From Prevotella sp. (GTDB lineage: Bacteria > Bacteroidota > Bacteroidia > Bacteroidales > Bacteroidaceae): a DNA stretch of 64,000 bases. The stretch lies in contig JAFYYV010000048.1 of assembly GCA_017557405.1 (NCBI GenBank), positions 62,001 through 126,000 of the forward strand. Direction: 5' to 3'. Shown piece after piece: positions 29,713 to 41,000 of the stretch. Numbering within the stretch: position 1 is the first letter of the stretch; every line of letters begins with the position of its first letter. Under the pieces are notes generated by a model. That model did not search any database. It saw only the letters and a list, made by a program, of their open reading frames with translations, and had not been told where the DNA came from. Made by a program: the position numbers and the translations under genes.

Positions 29713-31176
29713 TTATTCGGCGAATATCTCTTTCAACACCTCTTTGTCGTCAAAGTGGTGCTTGACGCCTTTGATTTCCTGATAATTCTCATGGCCCTTG
29801 CCGGCAACGAGAATGACGTCACCTTTTTGAGCCATCATACAGGCCGTGCGGATGGCTTCGCGACGATCCACGATGCTTACCACCTTCTTCATCTGTTGGG
29901 TGTTGAGACCAGCTAACATATCATTAATGATGTCTTGCGGCTCCTCGAATCGTGGGTTGTCGCTTGTGATGATGACGCGGTCACTTTGTTTGACTGCCTC
30001 TTGCGCCATGATGGGACGTTTACCTTTGTCGCGGTTGCCGCCGGCTCCACACACGGTGATGACCTTTCCCTTTCCGTTTAGCACCTCATGAATGGCGTTG
30101 AGCACGTTCTCAAGTGCATCGGGTGTGTGGGCATAGTCGACGATAGCGGTAAATCCTTCGGGCGAACGAACAGGGTCAAGGCGTCCGTTGACGCTTTTTA
30201 GCGTGCTCATCACTAGGAGTACATCCTCAGGTTTTTTGCCCAACATGATGGCGGCACCATAGACAGCCAACAGGTTCGAAACGTTGAATTTACCAATGAA
30301 TTGCACTCCCACCTCGTGTCCGTCAACTTCGAGATACATGCCCTCAAAATGACACTCCAGGATATGGGCCTTGAAGTCAGCCATCGAGCGAGTGGAGTAA
30401 GTCTTCACGGTCGCCTTTGTGTTCTGTACCATGAATAGACCATTTTTGTCATCAGCGTTTGTGATAGCGAAAGCACCCTTGGGTAGTGCATCGAAGAAGG
30501 CTTTCTTGGCGTTGCGATAATTCTCGAAAGTCTTATGATAATCCAGATGGTCGCGTGTTAGGTTCGTGAATAGGCCACCTGTAAATGACAATCCGCCAAT
30601 GCGTTTTTGAGAGATGGCGTGGCTGGAGCACTCCATGAAGGCGTACTCGCAGCCAGCATCCACCATTCTAGCAAGTAGGGCGTTCAACTCAATGGGGTCG
30701 GGTGTCGTATGGCTGGCCGGGATGGCTTCACCTTCAACGTAGTTGCAGACTGTTGAGAGCAGACCACAACGATGCCCCATCTTGCGGAACATATTATAGA
30801 GTAATGTGGCAATGGTCGTCTTACCGTTAGTACCGGTGACTCCCACAAGTTTTAGTTTCTTTGATGGGTTGCCATAGAAGAGAGTGGCTACGCGTCCCAC
30901 AGCATCTTCAGTAGATGGCACTTGTATGTAGGTGATGGGTGAGGGTTGGGCATTGGTGGTTTCTTCGGGCAAATCTTCGCACAAGATGGCCTTGGCGCCC
31001 TGCTCAATGGCTTTATCAATGAACTTGTGCCCGTCGACCTGCGTTCCCTTCATGGCCACGAAGAGGTGCCCTTCGACAATACGTCGTGAATCGATGTTCA
31101 CGCCCGTGATGTCGATATTGTCATCGCCGATGATGATAGTCGGCTTGATGTTTTTGAGCAATTCGCTTAGTTTCAT
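29713..31176 (-). CDS. murE: UDP-MurNAc-tripeptide synthetase (meso-DAP adding)
   Basis: 487 residues. ATP loop [14 protein letters not shown], the [10 protein letters not shown] and [12 protein letters not shown] motifs, and the DNPR motif ([12 protein letters not shown]) that marks meso-diaminopimelate specificity. It therefore predicts DAP-type peptidoglycan in this organism. It lies between ftsI and mraY. Confidence 0.95.
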   Translation of the reverse strand: MKLSELLKNIKPTIIIGDDNIDITGVNIDSRRIVEGHLFVAMKGTQVDGHKFIDKAIEQGAKAILCEDLPEETTNAQPSPITYIQVPSTEDAVGRVATLFYGNPSKKLKLVGVTGTNGKTTIATLLYNMFRKMGHRCGLLSTVCNYVEGEAIPASHTTPDPIELNALLARMVDAGCEYAFMECSSHAISQKRIGGLSFTGGLFTNLTRDHLDYHKTFENYRNAKKAFFDALPKGAFAITNADDKNGLFMVQNTKATVKTYSTRSMADFKAHILECHFEGMYLEVDGHEVGVQFIGKFNVSNLLAVYGAAIMLGKKPEDVLLVMSTLKSVNGRLDPVRSPEGFTAIVDYAHTPDALENVLNAIHEVLNGKGKVITVCGAGGNRDKGKRPIMAQEAVKQSDRVIITSDNPRFEEPQDIINDMLAGLNTQQMKKVVSIVDRREAIRTACMMAQKGDVILVAGKGHENYQEIKGVKHHFDDKEVLKEIFAE

Positions 31177-31207
31177 ATATCTATTGTTCTTTTTTCTTGT
31201 CTTTTGG

Positions 31208-33421
31208 TTATTCGAGTGTCAACATGCAAATGTCGCCTTTCTTGATGGTCTGTCCAGGTGTAAGGCTTTGCTTAGTGACTTTTCCGCGTCCTTTCAGCAC
31301 CACTTTCACTCCTCGTTTCTCAATCTGATAAACCGCGTCGCGGGCCCCCATCCCATGAACGTTAGGCATAGCGCTGTCGGAAGATTGTTTCTCGTGGCGC
31401 AGGGCGATGCCTTTGTTTGCATTGGTTTCGGCTCTTCCCCATATCGGTGTGTTGTTTTCAGGCGTATTGTTACCCCAGTCGATGTTCGACTTCACACCCA
31501 AATGCTGCAATACATAGTCGGCTGCCATAATGTTTCCGTCTTTCACATCGGGAATGGTTATAGAAGCGGAGTCGCGAGCGTCTTTCACATCGAGTTTCAA
31601 CGCCTGTGCCATGATTCCCTCCGAAATATTATGGAACACAACACCGCTCATTCCGCCTCCCGATGCAGGGAGACCTGATTTCTGTATGCAGACGATGCAA
31701 CTGTAGCGAGGAGCATCGGCGGGGAAGAAACCCGCAAACGAGAGCAGGTAGTTGGCAGATTTTCCGCTTGCCGTCCATATCTGCGCGGTTCCTGTCTTAC
31801 CAGCAACTTTGAACGATGGCGAGCCAGCTTTCTTTCCAAGTCCTTGGCTGACCACTTGTTCCAAGATGGTTTGCATGGTTTTGATGGTGCTGGGTTTGGC
31901 GATATTCTCACGCAACACCACAGGTTCAAACTCCATCAGCACCTGACCGTCCTTTACAATCTGCTTCACGAAGCGTGGCTGCATCATGCGACCGTTGTTG
32001 GCGATGGCGTTGTAGAAGGTGAGGGTCGAGATGGGCGGCACTTGTGTCTCGTAGCCGATAGACATCCAAGGAAGAGCAGTATCACTCCAGTTGAGCCAAT
32101 AGCGCCCCGTCTTGTCTTTCTTGGGCATACGTATCTTGGCTGGCGTCGAACCGACGAGCGGGATGTGCAAGTCGTCAGCTATTCCTGTGCGCCAAAGACC
32201 CTCCACGAACTTTTCGGGGTTGCTATGATAGTATTCGTCGACGATGCGGCTCACACCGATGTTCGAACTATAGTGCAGGGTTTGCGGCAATGTCAGCATA
32301 CCATAACCGCCACGACGCCAGTTGTGGTCTTTCATCTGTCGTTTATACATCGGCCACACGCCTCCTCCTGTCTCCACCCGTTTGGTGGTGTCACATTTTC
32401 CGTCATCAAGACATACCAAGATGGAGGCGGTCTTGAAGACCGAACCTGGTTCCAACAGGTCGCTCACGGCGTGGTTTTTCACCTCGCGGTATTCACCATC
32501 GCGGCATTTCTCCATGTTTACGATGGCCTTGATGTCGCCCGTTTGAACTTCCATAACGATGGCAACTCCCACATTGCCGTTGATGAGCTTCAACTCGTCG
32601 ATGACCGCACGTTCGGCAAGGTCTTGCATCTCAACGTCGATAGTGGTGATGATGTCTGCGCCATCAATGGGCGGCGTGTCCATGATGTCGAGGAACTTAT
32701 TGAGCACCTTGCGGCGGTGGATGAGACCATTTGTGCCGCGAAGCACAGAGTCGTAAGACAGCTCAAGTCCGTAGCGGGCAGAGTCTTTGCTGCCGAACAA
32801 ATCTCCAATGGTACGACCTGCTGCCGAACCGAAGGGACGTTGACGCGAGTTGTACTCCTCGATGTTGAATCCACTTCTGAACGAGGCTTTGATGACATAA
32901 TCGTCAACCACTTTCTCGTAGTTGAGCGGCATGTTCAACACGGGCAAAGACTTCACTTCCAAAAGCGTGTTGAAGTCTACGCGCTTCTTCCAGATGGGCC
33001 AATGGCGCGAACCCACAGAACCGTCCTTGAGCACCTTTGTGCGCCCTTCGTCCAAGTGCTTGCGGAAAGCTTCGGCCGACATCTCGGGGAATATCTGGTT
33101 CAATCCCATGCAGATGCTGTCGAGCTTGTCGTCCCAAAGCGAATCGTTTTTGGATTCGTGCAGGGCTTGGAAATCCATGAATAGCTTGAACTCAGGCAAG
33201 GAAGATGCCATCAACTGTCCGTCGCACGACAAGATGTTTCCTCGAGAGGGCTTCACGCTGACGCTGTCTTTCTTCACTTTCGCAGCCACTTTCATCCAAT
33301 AGTCACGTTTGGCGGTCATGATGTACATCGTCTTTCCCACCACAGCAACAGCCACAAGCGTCATCACGATGGCGATGGCGCTGTAGCGAGGCATTATTTT
33401 TTTGTAATCGAACTTACTCAT
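31208..33421 (-). CDS. ftsI: FtsI, septal transpeptidase (class B PBP) with two PASTA domains
   Basis: 737 residues. One N-terminal membrane span, a dimerisation domain starting at [12 protein letters not shown], then the transpeptidase domain with SVFK (active Ser in [13 protein letters not shown]), YSSN and KTGTAQIW. Two PASTA-like domains follow at the C-terminus ([12 protein letters not shown]... and [15 protein letters not shown]...). It cross-links septal peptidoglycan with FtsW. PASTA tails are normal for Bacteroidota FtsI. Confidence 0.95.
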   Translation of the reverse strand: MSKFDYKKIMPRYSAIAIVMTLVAVAVVGKTMYIMTAKRDYWMKVAAKVKKDSVSVKPSRGNILSCDGQLMASSLPEFKLFMDFQALHESKNDSLWDDKLDSICMGLNQIFPEMSAEAFRKHLDEGRTKVLKDGSVGSRHWPIWKKRVDFNTLLEVKSLPVLNMPLNYEKVVDDYVIKASFRSGFNIEEYNSRQRPFGSAAGRTIGDLFGSKDSARYGLELSYDSVLRGTNGLIHRRKVLNKFLDIMDTPPIDGADIITTIDVEMQDLAERAVIDELKLINGNVGVAIVMEVQTGDIKAIVNMEKCRDGEYREVKNHAVSDLLEPGSVFKTASILVCLDDGKCDTTKRVETGGGVWPMYKRQMKDHNWRRGGYGMLTLPQTLHYSSNIGVSRIVDEYYHSNPEKFVEGLWRTGIADDLHIPLVGSTPAKIRMPKKDKTGRYWLNWSDTALPWMSIGYETQVPPISTLTFYNAIANNGRMMQPRFVKQIVKDGQVLMEFEPVVLRENIAKPSTIKTMQTILEQVVSQGLGKKAGSPSFKVAGKTGTAQIWTASGKSANYLLSFAGFFPADAPRYSCIVCIQKSGLPASGGGMSGVVFHNISEGIMAQALKLDVKDARDSASITIPDVKDGNIMAADYVLQHLGVKSNIDWGNNTPENNTPIWGRAETNANKGIALRHEKQSSDSAMPNVHGMGARDAVYQIEKRGVKVVLKGRGKVTKQSLTPGQTIKKGDICMLTLE

Positions 33422-33459
33422 CTTTCAATTCATGATTAACTGGTGGTACATCTTCCGCT

Positions 33460-34035
33460 TCATTCTGGCACCTTTATTATATAAGGTGGCTGATTGGCTA
33501 TTTTCAGTAGGCTGTCGTTGTTGGCTTTCAGCATATCGAGCACGTGGCTTTCGCGGCATTTTTCGGTCAGTTGGCTGCTGCTGGCCAGAGCTTTATATTT
33601 GGCATCTTGCAGTTCCTTTTGGAGTTTGTCTATCTGTATGAGGTCCTGCTGACAGCTGTATCGATTCGAGATATAGACGATGAGGAATGCCGTGATGAGC
33701 AGTATGACCCATATCTGGCTCCTGATGGTTTGCGTGGAGAGAATGTCGCCGCCTAGTATCTTGCGTAGGGTGAAGTTTCTCGATTGTGGTGCTTCGTCTT
33801 CTGTGGCTTGTACTTTGATGGCTTCTCTCAGCGTGGAGGGCTCTTCTACTATATCCTCGGTTGGTTCCGCTTCTTTCTTTTGAGGTTTTGAGTTTCCTTT
33901 TATCTTTTCCTTGGTTTCATCGGTAGCCTCCTTGTCAGTTTCCTGCGGCTCGACAGGAGCGGCGGGCTCAATGTCGGGCGTTGGCTCAATAGTCAGTTGG
34001 GGGCCTTTTATCTTGTTGTCTTCTTCTGTATTCAT
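33460..34035 (-). CDS. ftsL: FtsL-type divisome protein
   Basis: 191 residues. A long acidic, Pro-rich cytoplasmic part (1-110) precedes one membrane span (IWVILLITAFLIVYIS) and a periplasmic coiled coil (DLIQIDKLQKELQDAKYKAL). The start overlaps the end of rsmH by 4 bp (ATGA), so it is translationally coupled. Topology and position between rsmH and ftsI identify it; the cytoplasmic part is much longer than in E. coli FtsL, as is common in this group. Confidence 0.88.
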   Translation of the reverse strand: MNTEEDNKIKGPQLTIEPTPDIEPAAPVEPQETDKEATDETKEKIKGNSKPQKKEAEPTEDIVEEPSTLREAIKVQATEDEAPQSRNFTLRKILGGDILSTQTIRSQIWVILLITAFLIVYISNRYSCQQDLIQIDKLQKELQDAKYKALASSSQLTEKCRESHVLDMLKANNDSLLKIANQPPYIIKVPE

Positions 34036-34946
34036 TTTCTTGTCGCGATTCTTAGTTTTGCACTTCTGCTTCTTGGGTTGAGTTGCTGTTCTTCAGCGGT
34101 TGGCGTGATTACCTTGTTGCTCAGCGGAGCGAAGGGGGCTTCTATGTGTCCGAAGAAATCTTGGTTGATGTTGCCTTCGGGGTTCCCTGCTTTCATCACG
34201 TTCTTGACGATTCGGTCTTCGAGCGAATGGTAGGTAATCACGACGAGCCTTCCTCCGGGTTTGATGATTTGTGTAGCTCCTGCGAGCATTTGTCGGAGAG
34301 CGTCCATCTCGTGGTTCACCTCAATGCGCAACGCTTGGAACAGTCGGGCCATGTCTTTCTTCTCACTTTCCCTTTTGAAAAGGGGTTCCACCGTATCGAT
34401 GAAGTCTTTCGTGGTCAGGATGGGCTTTTGCGCTCGCTTTTTCACGATGGCCGCCGCTATTCGTCGTGCTGACTTCAGTTCGCCGTAGAGGTAGAAGATG
34501 TCGGCCAATTGTCGTTCGTCGGCTTGGTTCACAATGTCGGCTGCAGTCAATGTCGCCCGTTTGTTCATCCTCATGTCGAGAGGCGCTTCGAAACGAAAGG
34601 AGAATCCTCGTTCGGCGTCGTCGAAATGGTGGCTCGACACCCCTAGATCGCCCAGCAAACCGTCTATCTGTTCAATGCCGTAGTAGCGCATCCAGTTGAC
34701 AAGATACCTGAAATTGCTTCGGATGAAGGTCAGTCGCTCATCGTCTACGATGTTCTGCTCGGCGTCGGCATCTTGATCGAAACTGAAGAGACGTCCTTGC
34801 GGACCTAATCTTGACAGAATCTCTCTCGAATGCCCTCCTCCTCCGTAGGTCACGTCCACGTAGATTCCATCGGGTTTGATATTAAGCCCGTCGACACTCT
34901 CCTTTAGCAGGACAGGTACGTGGTATGATTCTGCGGTGATCGCCAT
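34032..34946 (-). CDS. rsmH: 16S rRNA m4C1402 methyltransferase
   Basis: 304 residues. The SAM-binding start VDVTYGGGGHSREIL, the DLGVSSHHFD motif, RGFSFRFEAPLDMRM and the LVVITYHSLEDRIVK motif are present. It methylates C1402 of 16S rRNA. Second gene of the dcw operon, 33 bp after mraZ, and overlapping ftsL by 4 bp. Confidence 0.96.
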   Translation of the reverse strand: MAITAESYHVPVLLKESVDGLNIKPDGIYVDVTYGGGGHSREILSRLGPQGRLFSFDQDADAEQNIVDDERLTFIRSNFRYLVNWMRYYGIEQIDGLLGDLGVSSHHFDDAERGFSFRFEAPLDMRMNKRATLTAADIVNQADERQLADIFYLYGELKSARRIAAAIVKKRAQKPILTTKDFIDTVEPLFKRESEKKDMARLFQALRIEVNHEMDALRQMLAGATQIIKPGGRLVVITYHSLEDRIVKNVMKAGNPEGNINQDFFGHIEAPFAPLSNKVITPTAEEQQLNPRSRSAKLRIATRK

Positions 34947-34979
34947 ATAATCGTTTTGAGGAGTGCTGTGTTGTCAGTG

Positions 34980-35456
34980 TCAGTCGGTTGTTTCGGCTGG
35001 GTATGTAGGTTCGGGTGTTGCCATGATAGCTTCCAATGCGCGGCTGAATTCGTCGGGCTCCATGAAGGGTTGGCTTGTGGCTTCGGTGCTCCATATCTCG
35101 ATGGTGTCGCCCATACCGATGAACTTGATATTTTGTTCGATGTTTGCCATCTTCATGTATCGTTTCGGGATAAGAAGCCTGCCGTTTCCATCTAGCTGTG
35201 TGAGCTCAACGTCAGCTACAAACTGGCGGAAGATGAGCTGCTGATGGGCGTTCCAACGGTTGAGTCGCCCTCGTAGGATGTCCATCTGCTCATTCCAAAC
35301 TGATTGTGGATAGAGCACCAAGCATGATTGGAAGGCGTCTTTGCGCAACACAAGCGATTCTTCGCCCGATGCTTGGAGCACCTTGCGGAAGACGGCGGGC
35401 AGGAAAGCTCTGCCTTTCACGTCGGTTTTTGCTTCTATATTACCTAAAAATCGCAT
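34980..35456 (-). CDS. mraZ: Transcriptional regulator MraZ
   Basis: 158 residues, two SpoVT/AbrB-like domains (MRFLGNIEAKTDVKGRAFLPAVFR and, from about residue 80, QLDGNGRLLIPKRYM, quoted in part). MraZ binds DNA as a ring-shaped oligomer at TGGGN repeats and controls its own operon. Two such repeats lie in the promoter just upstream (35504-35518). First gene of the dcw operon. Confidence 0.95.
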   Translation of the reverse strand: MRFLGNIEAKTDVKGRAFLPAVFRKVLQASGEESLVLRKDAFQSCLVLYPQSVWNEQMDILRGRLNRWNAHQQLIFRQFVADVELTQLDGNGRLLIPKRYMKMANIEQNIKFIGMGDTIEIWSTEATSQPFMEPDEFSRALEAIMATPEPTYPAETTD

Positions 35457-35476
35457 GTGTACATTATGTTAAAACG

Positions 35477-35520
35477 AATCTGTTCGCAAAGGTAATAATT
35501 TTCCCCCACTTCTCCCCACC
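35477..35520 (-). promoter_or_regulatory. dcw operon promoter with overlapping MraZ operator
   Basis: On the minus strand TACCTTTG (35484 to 35477) is a -7 box 20 bp before the mraZ ATG. Two TGGGG words at 35518-35514 and 35508-35504 are separated by exactly 5 nt, the spacing known for MraZ boxes. They fall at the -33 region, so MraZ binding would block RNA polymerase. Confidence 0.75.
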
Positions 35521-35768
35521 TTTTTTCGATTTTTTTTCAAAAAAAGTGATTTTCTTGATTTTTTGCTCCACAACACCCTCTTTTTACCATCTTGAAAAGT
35601 AGGGGTAAAGCCTCTTCTTAACCCTTACTTTTGTCAAAGAATTTCGTAAAAATAATTTTGGCAGTTATTTCTTGTTTTTTGTTTCATTTGCAACTTTTCT
35701 CTCACTTTTTACGCCTTTTATGGTCAAAAAGAGGAAAATTTTCGATAAAAACGGCTATTTTCTTTCAC

Positions 35769-35849
35769 TAAAGACCATCTTTTATCCGCTCAAGCCTATG
35801 CTTTTGAATGCTCAAAGCTATGCTTTCATCTCCTCAAAGCATAGCTTTA
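35769..35849. repeat. 22-bp-period array 3 between divergent mraZ and glsA-like genes
   Basis: Units start at 35769, 35791, 35813 and 35835: TAAAGA-CCA-TCTTTT, CAAGCC-TAT-GCTTTT, CAAAGC-TAT-GCTTTC and CAAAGC-ATA-GCTTTA, each 22 bp apart. The rest of the 665-bp gap 35457-36121 is AT-rich (T tracts near 35521-35700) and holds the two promoters; I see no gene in it. Confidence 0.9.
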
Positions 35850-36067
35850 ATAAATCAGGTAAAATGTAAAGAAATTACAAGTCTTTGAAAATCACATCGT
35901 TGCACGATTTTTGATTTTTGTGCATTTTCCGCATTTTGGTGGGGGAAGATTCAACGATGAGTGATTTTGAGAGGTCGATTCAAATTCTTTCAAAGTATTT
36001 AAGAGCTAATTTTTTACCTTTTTTGATATTTTTCGTTCAAAATGTTATGAAAACGGGAAAAAAGTGT

Positions 36068-36075
36068 TATTTTTG
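36068..36075 (+). promoter_or_regulatory. -7 promoter element of the glsA-like/glsB-like operon
   Basis: TATTTTTG fits TAnnTTTG and lies 54 bp before the ATG at 36122. No convincing TTTG is seen at -33. Confidence 0.45.
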
Positions 36076-36121
36076 CAATCAATTACTACTTAGTATCTGA
36101 AAAAAGACCATTTTGAGTGAG

Positions 36122-36940
36122 ATGGAGAAAACAATAGATATCGACAAGGTTCTGAAGGATAAGATGGGCGCAAAGGCCAAGTGGGTTCCGCGTCCTTTAG
36201 TATCGTGGTTGAAACGCACGGTGCATCAAGATCGCGTGAACGCTTTCCTATGGGAAAGTCGTGAACTGAAGGGAACTCCTTGGTTGAAGGCCTGCGTGGA
36301 ATATCTGGAAATGACGCTCGACATAGAAGGTGAGGAGAATCTTCCCTCCAAAGACGACGGACGTCTCTATACTTTTGTGTCGAACCATCCGCTCGGTGGC
36401 CCTGATGGAGTTGCTTTGGGTAGCATCATTGGCGAACATTATGATGGCAATTTCCGCTATCTTGTGAACGACCTGCTGATGAATCTGCCAGGCTTGGCGC
36501 CACTTTGCATTCCCATTAACAAGACAGGCAAGCAGAGCCGTGATTTTCCTGCAATGGTGGAAGCGGGCTTCAAGAGCGATCATCACATGCTGATGTTCCC
36601 TGCTGGCCTTTGCTCGCGAAAGGGTTCTGATGGCCAGATTCGCGACTTGGATTGGAAGAAGACGTTCATCTCGAAGAGTGTCGAGACACATCGCGATATC
36701 GTGCCCATCCACTTTAGCGGTCAGAATTCCGATAAATTCTACAATATCGCCAACTGGTGCAAGCGGTTGAATTTGAAATTCAATGTCGCAATGCTCTACT
36801 TGGTGGACGAGATGTACAAGAACGTGGGTAAGACGTTCCGCGTAGCCATTGGAAAACCTATTCCCTGGGAGACATTCGACAAGAGTCGCTCGGCTGCTCA
36901 ATGGGCGCAATGGGTGAAAGAAAACGTCTATAAGTTGTAA
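36122..36940 (+). CDS. glsA: PlsC-type O-acyltransferase, probable glycine-lipid synthesis (GlsA-like)
   Basis: 272 residues from MEKTIDIDKVLKDKMG; a TTG start at 36113 would add three residues. The acyltransferase site NHPLGGPDG (about residue 88), a substrate motif near FPAGLCSRKG and the IPINKTGKQ region match the PlsC-fold proteins of Bacteroidota. In Bacteroides thetaiotaomicron the homologous pair GlsA (O-acyltransferase) and GlsB (N-acyltransferase) makes glycine lipids; this gene is followed 45 bp later by a GlsB-like gene. Pathway role is inferred from that pairing. Confidence 0.78.
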   Translation: MEKTIDIDKVLKDKMGAKAKWVPRPLVSWLKRTVHQDRVNAFLWESRELKGTPWLKACVEYLEMTLDIEGEENLPSKDDGRLYTFVSNHPLGGPDGVALGSIIGEHYDGNFRYLVNDLLMNLPGLAPLCIPINKTGKQSRDFPAMVEAGFKSDHHMLMFPAGLCSRKGSDGQIRDLDWKKTFISKSVETHRDIVPIHFSGQNSDKFYNIANWCKRLNLKFNVAMLYLVDEMYKNVGKTFRVAIGKPIPWETFDKSRSAAQWAQWVKENVYKL

Positions 36941-36985
36941 AATCACTAAAACTGGACAAACTTTAAACAATCGCAATAAAGAAAA

Positions 36986-37972
36986 ATGGAAAAAGAAATC
37001 ATCCAACCTGTTGATGTGGAGTTGCTGAAGGCTGAACTCACGCCCGAACGTATGCTCCGAATGACGAACAAAAGCCGTAATCATATTTATGTTGTGACGG
37101 CACATAACGCCCCCAACGTGATGCGCGAGATTGGTCGTCTGCGTGAGATTGCATTCCGTGCTGGAGGTGGCGGAACAGGTAAGGAAGTGGATATCGACGA
37201 GTTCGATACATGCGAAAACTGCTACAAGCAGTTGATTGTCTGGAATCCTGATGCCGAAGAGATTATCGGTGGTTATCGCTATATTTATGGCACTGATTGG
37301 GAGATTGGTTCCGACGGACAGCCGATATTGGCCACCAGCCACATGTTCCATTTTTCAGATAAGTTCTTGCGCGATTATATGCCTTATACGGTGGAGTTGG
37401 GTCGTTCGTTCGTCTCGCTCGAATACCAAAACGTACGAAAGAACACGAAGAGCATTTTCGCGTTGGATAATCTGTGGGATGGTTTGGGCGCATTGACGGT
37501 GCTTAATCCCAACTTGAAGTATTTCTTCGGGAAAATGACGATGTATCCTTCGTATATTCGTCGAGGACGCGACATGATTTTGTATTTCCTGAAAAAGCAT
37601 TTTGACGATAAGGAAAACCTCATCACACCGATGAAACCGTTGAAAATTGAAGCTGACCCGCAAGAATTAGCTGCCCTTTTCCATGAGGACGACTTCAAGA
37701 AAGACTATCGAATCCTGAACTCAGAAGTGCGTAAGTTGGGTTACGATATTCCGCCCCTCGTTAACGCCTACATGAGTTTGTCTCCCACGATGAAACTCTT
37801 TGGTACGGCCATCAACTACGGCTTCGGTGATGTTGAGGAGACAGGAATCTTGATTGCTATTGACGAAATTTTGGAAGAGAAACGCATCCGACACATAGAT
37901 AGTTATATCAAGGAACATCCTGAAGCCCTGAAAATCACATCGGGCGCCAACAAGGTGATTTATAAGGAATAA
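36986..37972 (+). CDS. glsB: GNAT-fold N-acyltransferase, probable glycine-lipid synthesis (GlsB-like)
   Basis: 328 residues. It has the hemolysin/OlsB-like acyltransferase pattern: REIAFRAGGGGTGKEVDIDEFD, IVWNPDAEEIIGGYRYIYG and ELGRSFVSLEYQ. It probably transfers a 3-hydroxy fatty acid from ACP to the amino group of glycine, the first step of glycine (and serine-glycine) lipid synthesis. It forms an operon with the upstream O-acyltransferase. An ornithine-lipid type substrate cannot be excluded from sequence alone. Confidence 0.8.
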   Translation: MEKEIIQPVDVELLKAELTPERMLRMTNKSRNHIYVVTAHNAPNVMREIGRLREIAFRAGGGGTGKEVDIDEFDTCENCYKQLIVWNPDAEEIIGGYRYIYGTDWEIGSDGQPILATSHMFHFSDKFLRDYMPYTVELGRSFVSLEYQNVRKNTKSIFALDNLWDGLGALTVLNPNLKYFFGKMTMYPSYIRRGRDMILYFLKKHFDDKENLITPMKPLKIEADPQELAALFHEDDFKKDYRILNSEVRKLGYDIPPLVNAYMSLSPTMKLFGTAINYGFGDVEETGILIAIDEILEEKRIRHIDSYIKEHPEALKITSGANKVIYKE

Positions 37973-38007
37973 GCGTTTAATAATCTAACTCAATAACTTA
38001 ACAATTA

Positions 38008-41000
38008 ATGCCTATGAAAAAAACGATGACACTTGCCATTCTGGCTTTTTGCTTTATGGCAGTTGGTTTTGCAGCGCCTATATCTAAACAAAAGGCACTG
38101 AACTCGGCCAAGGCTTTCCTGCAGAAAAAGGGGCTGGTTGTAGCTACTGGCGATATGCGTATGGCTTATCGCGCTCCGTTGAGGAAAGGAGTTGAAGAAG
38201 CTGCATACTATGTTTTCAACGCCGAAGGTGGCAATGGATTTGTTGTTGTCTCGGGCGATGATCGTACAATGCCCATTTTGGGATATGCCGACCGCGGTTC
38301 ATTTGATGCTGAGAACATGCCCGCAAATATGAAGGCTTGGTTGGAAGGTTACGAGGTGCAAATCAGAGAGTTGGACAACACCTCTTCGGCTGTTTCTGCC
38401 AAAGTTCCTAAAAGAGGCGTAGAGGCTTCAAAAAAGCCCATTCCACCGTTACTTACTTGTACTTGGAACCAAGATGAACCCTACAATCTTAAATGTCCGA
38501 CGTTTGTTAATGGTACTCGATGCGTGACGGGTTGTGTGGCTACTGCAATGGCTCAGGTGATGTATTATCATCGAGCCAACAGTGTCAGTGTTACACAGCA
38601 AACGATTGATGCTTATGAATGCAGCAGGTCCTGGAATGTTTCTGGTGTTACTCGGAAAGTGTTTGTAGAGGCAATTCCTGAAGGAACCACATTAGATTGG
38701 GACGACATGATTGACAACTACACAGGTAATGAGAGCGAAGCACAGAAGAATGCTGTTGCAGTGCTCCTCGCAGCTTGTGGTGCATCGGTGTCGATGGATT
38801 ATGCCGATGCTGATAATCATGGTTCCTCGGCTTCTAACTCGCTTATTCCCAATGCCTTGAAAACCTATTTCGGTTATCAGGCAGAAATGAAATATTGTTC
38901 CCGCAGTCGCTATACGATTGATGCTTGGGATAATCTTATTTTCGATGAATTGGCCAATAATCGTCCTGTCATCTACGATGGTCAGTCAACGGGTGGCGGT
39001 CACGCTTTCGTTGTTGACGGCTACGATGGAGATGGGCTTTACCACGTGAACTGGGGATGGGGAGGAATGTGCGACGGCTATTTCGTCCTTTCAGTAATGA
39101 ATCCCAACAACACCAGCGGTATTGGTGCCAGTTCCACCAGCGATGGGTATTCTATGGGTCAAGGTGCTGTCATCGGTGTTCAGCCACAAGCATCGGAAGA
39201 ACCTGTAGAAGAAGAAATTCAAACGCTCACAGCCAGCAGTATGAGCGTGAGTGGGAACACTATCACAGCTTCTTATTCTAACAGAACAACAAGCGATCAT
39301 ATAGTACGTTGTGGCTTTGGTGTGGTTGATGAAAATGGGAACGTGGTGCTTGTAAAAGATTGGGGATATGCCCCATACAATCTTCGTCAAAATAGATTAC
39401 TCCCTGATGTTACCTTTGATATTACTGCTTACGATTTCAGTGAAGCGGGGTTGATCTTCGGCGAATATCAACTGGTGCCCATCTGCCTGATGGACGATGA
39501 GGAAGTTTGGAAGCTCTGTGATATGGTTTCTCCTGAATATGTCGAGGCTCAATATGCAGAGGATGGCACTGTGACTCTGATAATGCACGCAACCGTGATT
39601 AACTTGGTGGCGACCGACTTCCAATTCCCAAGTGCACATCTGTCAGGCGCAACAGAAACGGTGAACCTCACACTCAAGAATAATGGTGATGAATTCAACG
39701 GAAATGTATATTTCTTCGTGAACGGGACACAGAAAGGCAAGACAGGTGTGGCGCTTCGTGCTGGAAAATCCACCACGCTTGCGTTTAGTTTTGTACCTCC
39801 CTCTGCAGGTACCTACAGTGTTTCTGTTTCACTCAATTCCGATGGGTCGAATCCCATAGGTAGCTCATCGATTGAGATAGGCGAGGGTAGTACGGAACAA
39901 AATCTTGCGGTTTCATCGTTTATTGTAGAGAATGCAAACCCAAGCAACAACAAGGTTGTCTATGGAACAACACTGAAGGGAACGGCTGTGATTCAGAACA
40001 ATGCATCGAGCGTCTTTGCAGGCAATATCCGTGTTTTCCTGATGGTCAGTGATGAAGAATACGGAAACTTTAGCAGTGAACAGTCTACAACGATTCCCCT
40101 TGTAATCCCAGCTGGCAGTTCGTCGAACGTTGAACTATCATTCAGTGGTCTCAGTTTCGACAAGTATTATTGGGTGACTTTCCGTTATGGAAGTGATGTT
40201 TTAGTAAAGTTGGGCAATGCCGATTTCAATACTTATAACATGGAACCCGGTCTTGTCATTTGGAATGACGAAGGCGTTATGACGGCCATTGCTGCAGAGA
40301 GCAGCGTCACCATTCCCGCAACAGCCGTTGCAGTCGACCTTTCTGGTGCAGGAGTGACGTCAGTAACCATCAACAGCAATCCCAATACTTTATATTATAT
40401 GGGGACATCGGATACAGAACCTAGCGGACTTGAAGCTAGCAATGTCGTGAAGGGTACCACCGCAGAGACGATCACTCTGACGGACGGGAAAGACTTCTAT
40501 GTTCCGAAGACCTTCACTGCTTCTGAAATCAACTTCACCATGACGCCCGACATTACCACTAACGGCAAGGGCGGTTGGATGACGTTGGCACTTCCGTTTG
40601 CCATTACAAAAGTGACAAGAGGTGACACGCAGGAAGAAATCGATTGGTTCCGCAGCAAGAGCGACTCCGATAAAAATTTCTGGATGAAGTCATTTACAGA
40701 GGTGGACGGCACGACCGCACTCTTTGGTTATGCCGACCATCACGAGGCCAATCTTCCGTATATCGTTGCTTTCCCAGGCAACAAGTGGGGCGAAGAGTAC
40801 GACTTAAGCAACACGGAAATCGTCTTTAGTGGTGAAAACGCGCGGATTCTTGCCGATGCACGAATGATTTCGAGCACTAGCGTCTGGAATTTCGTTGGTT
40901 CCACCATTCAGAAAGATGTATCGGGCGTGTTCTATCTCAATAGCGCAGGAAGCAGTTTTGCCCAGTCGTCATCGGTCACTGCACAACCTTTCCGTGCCTA

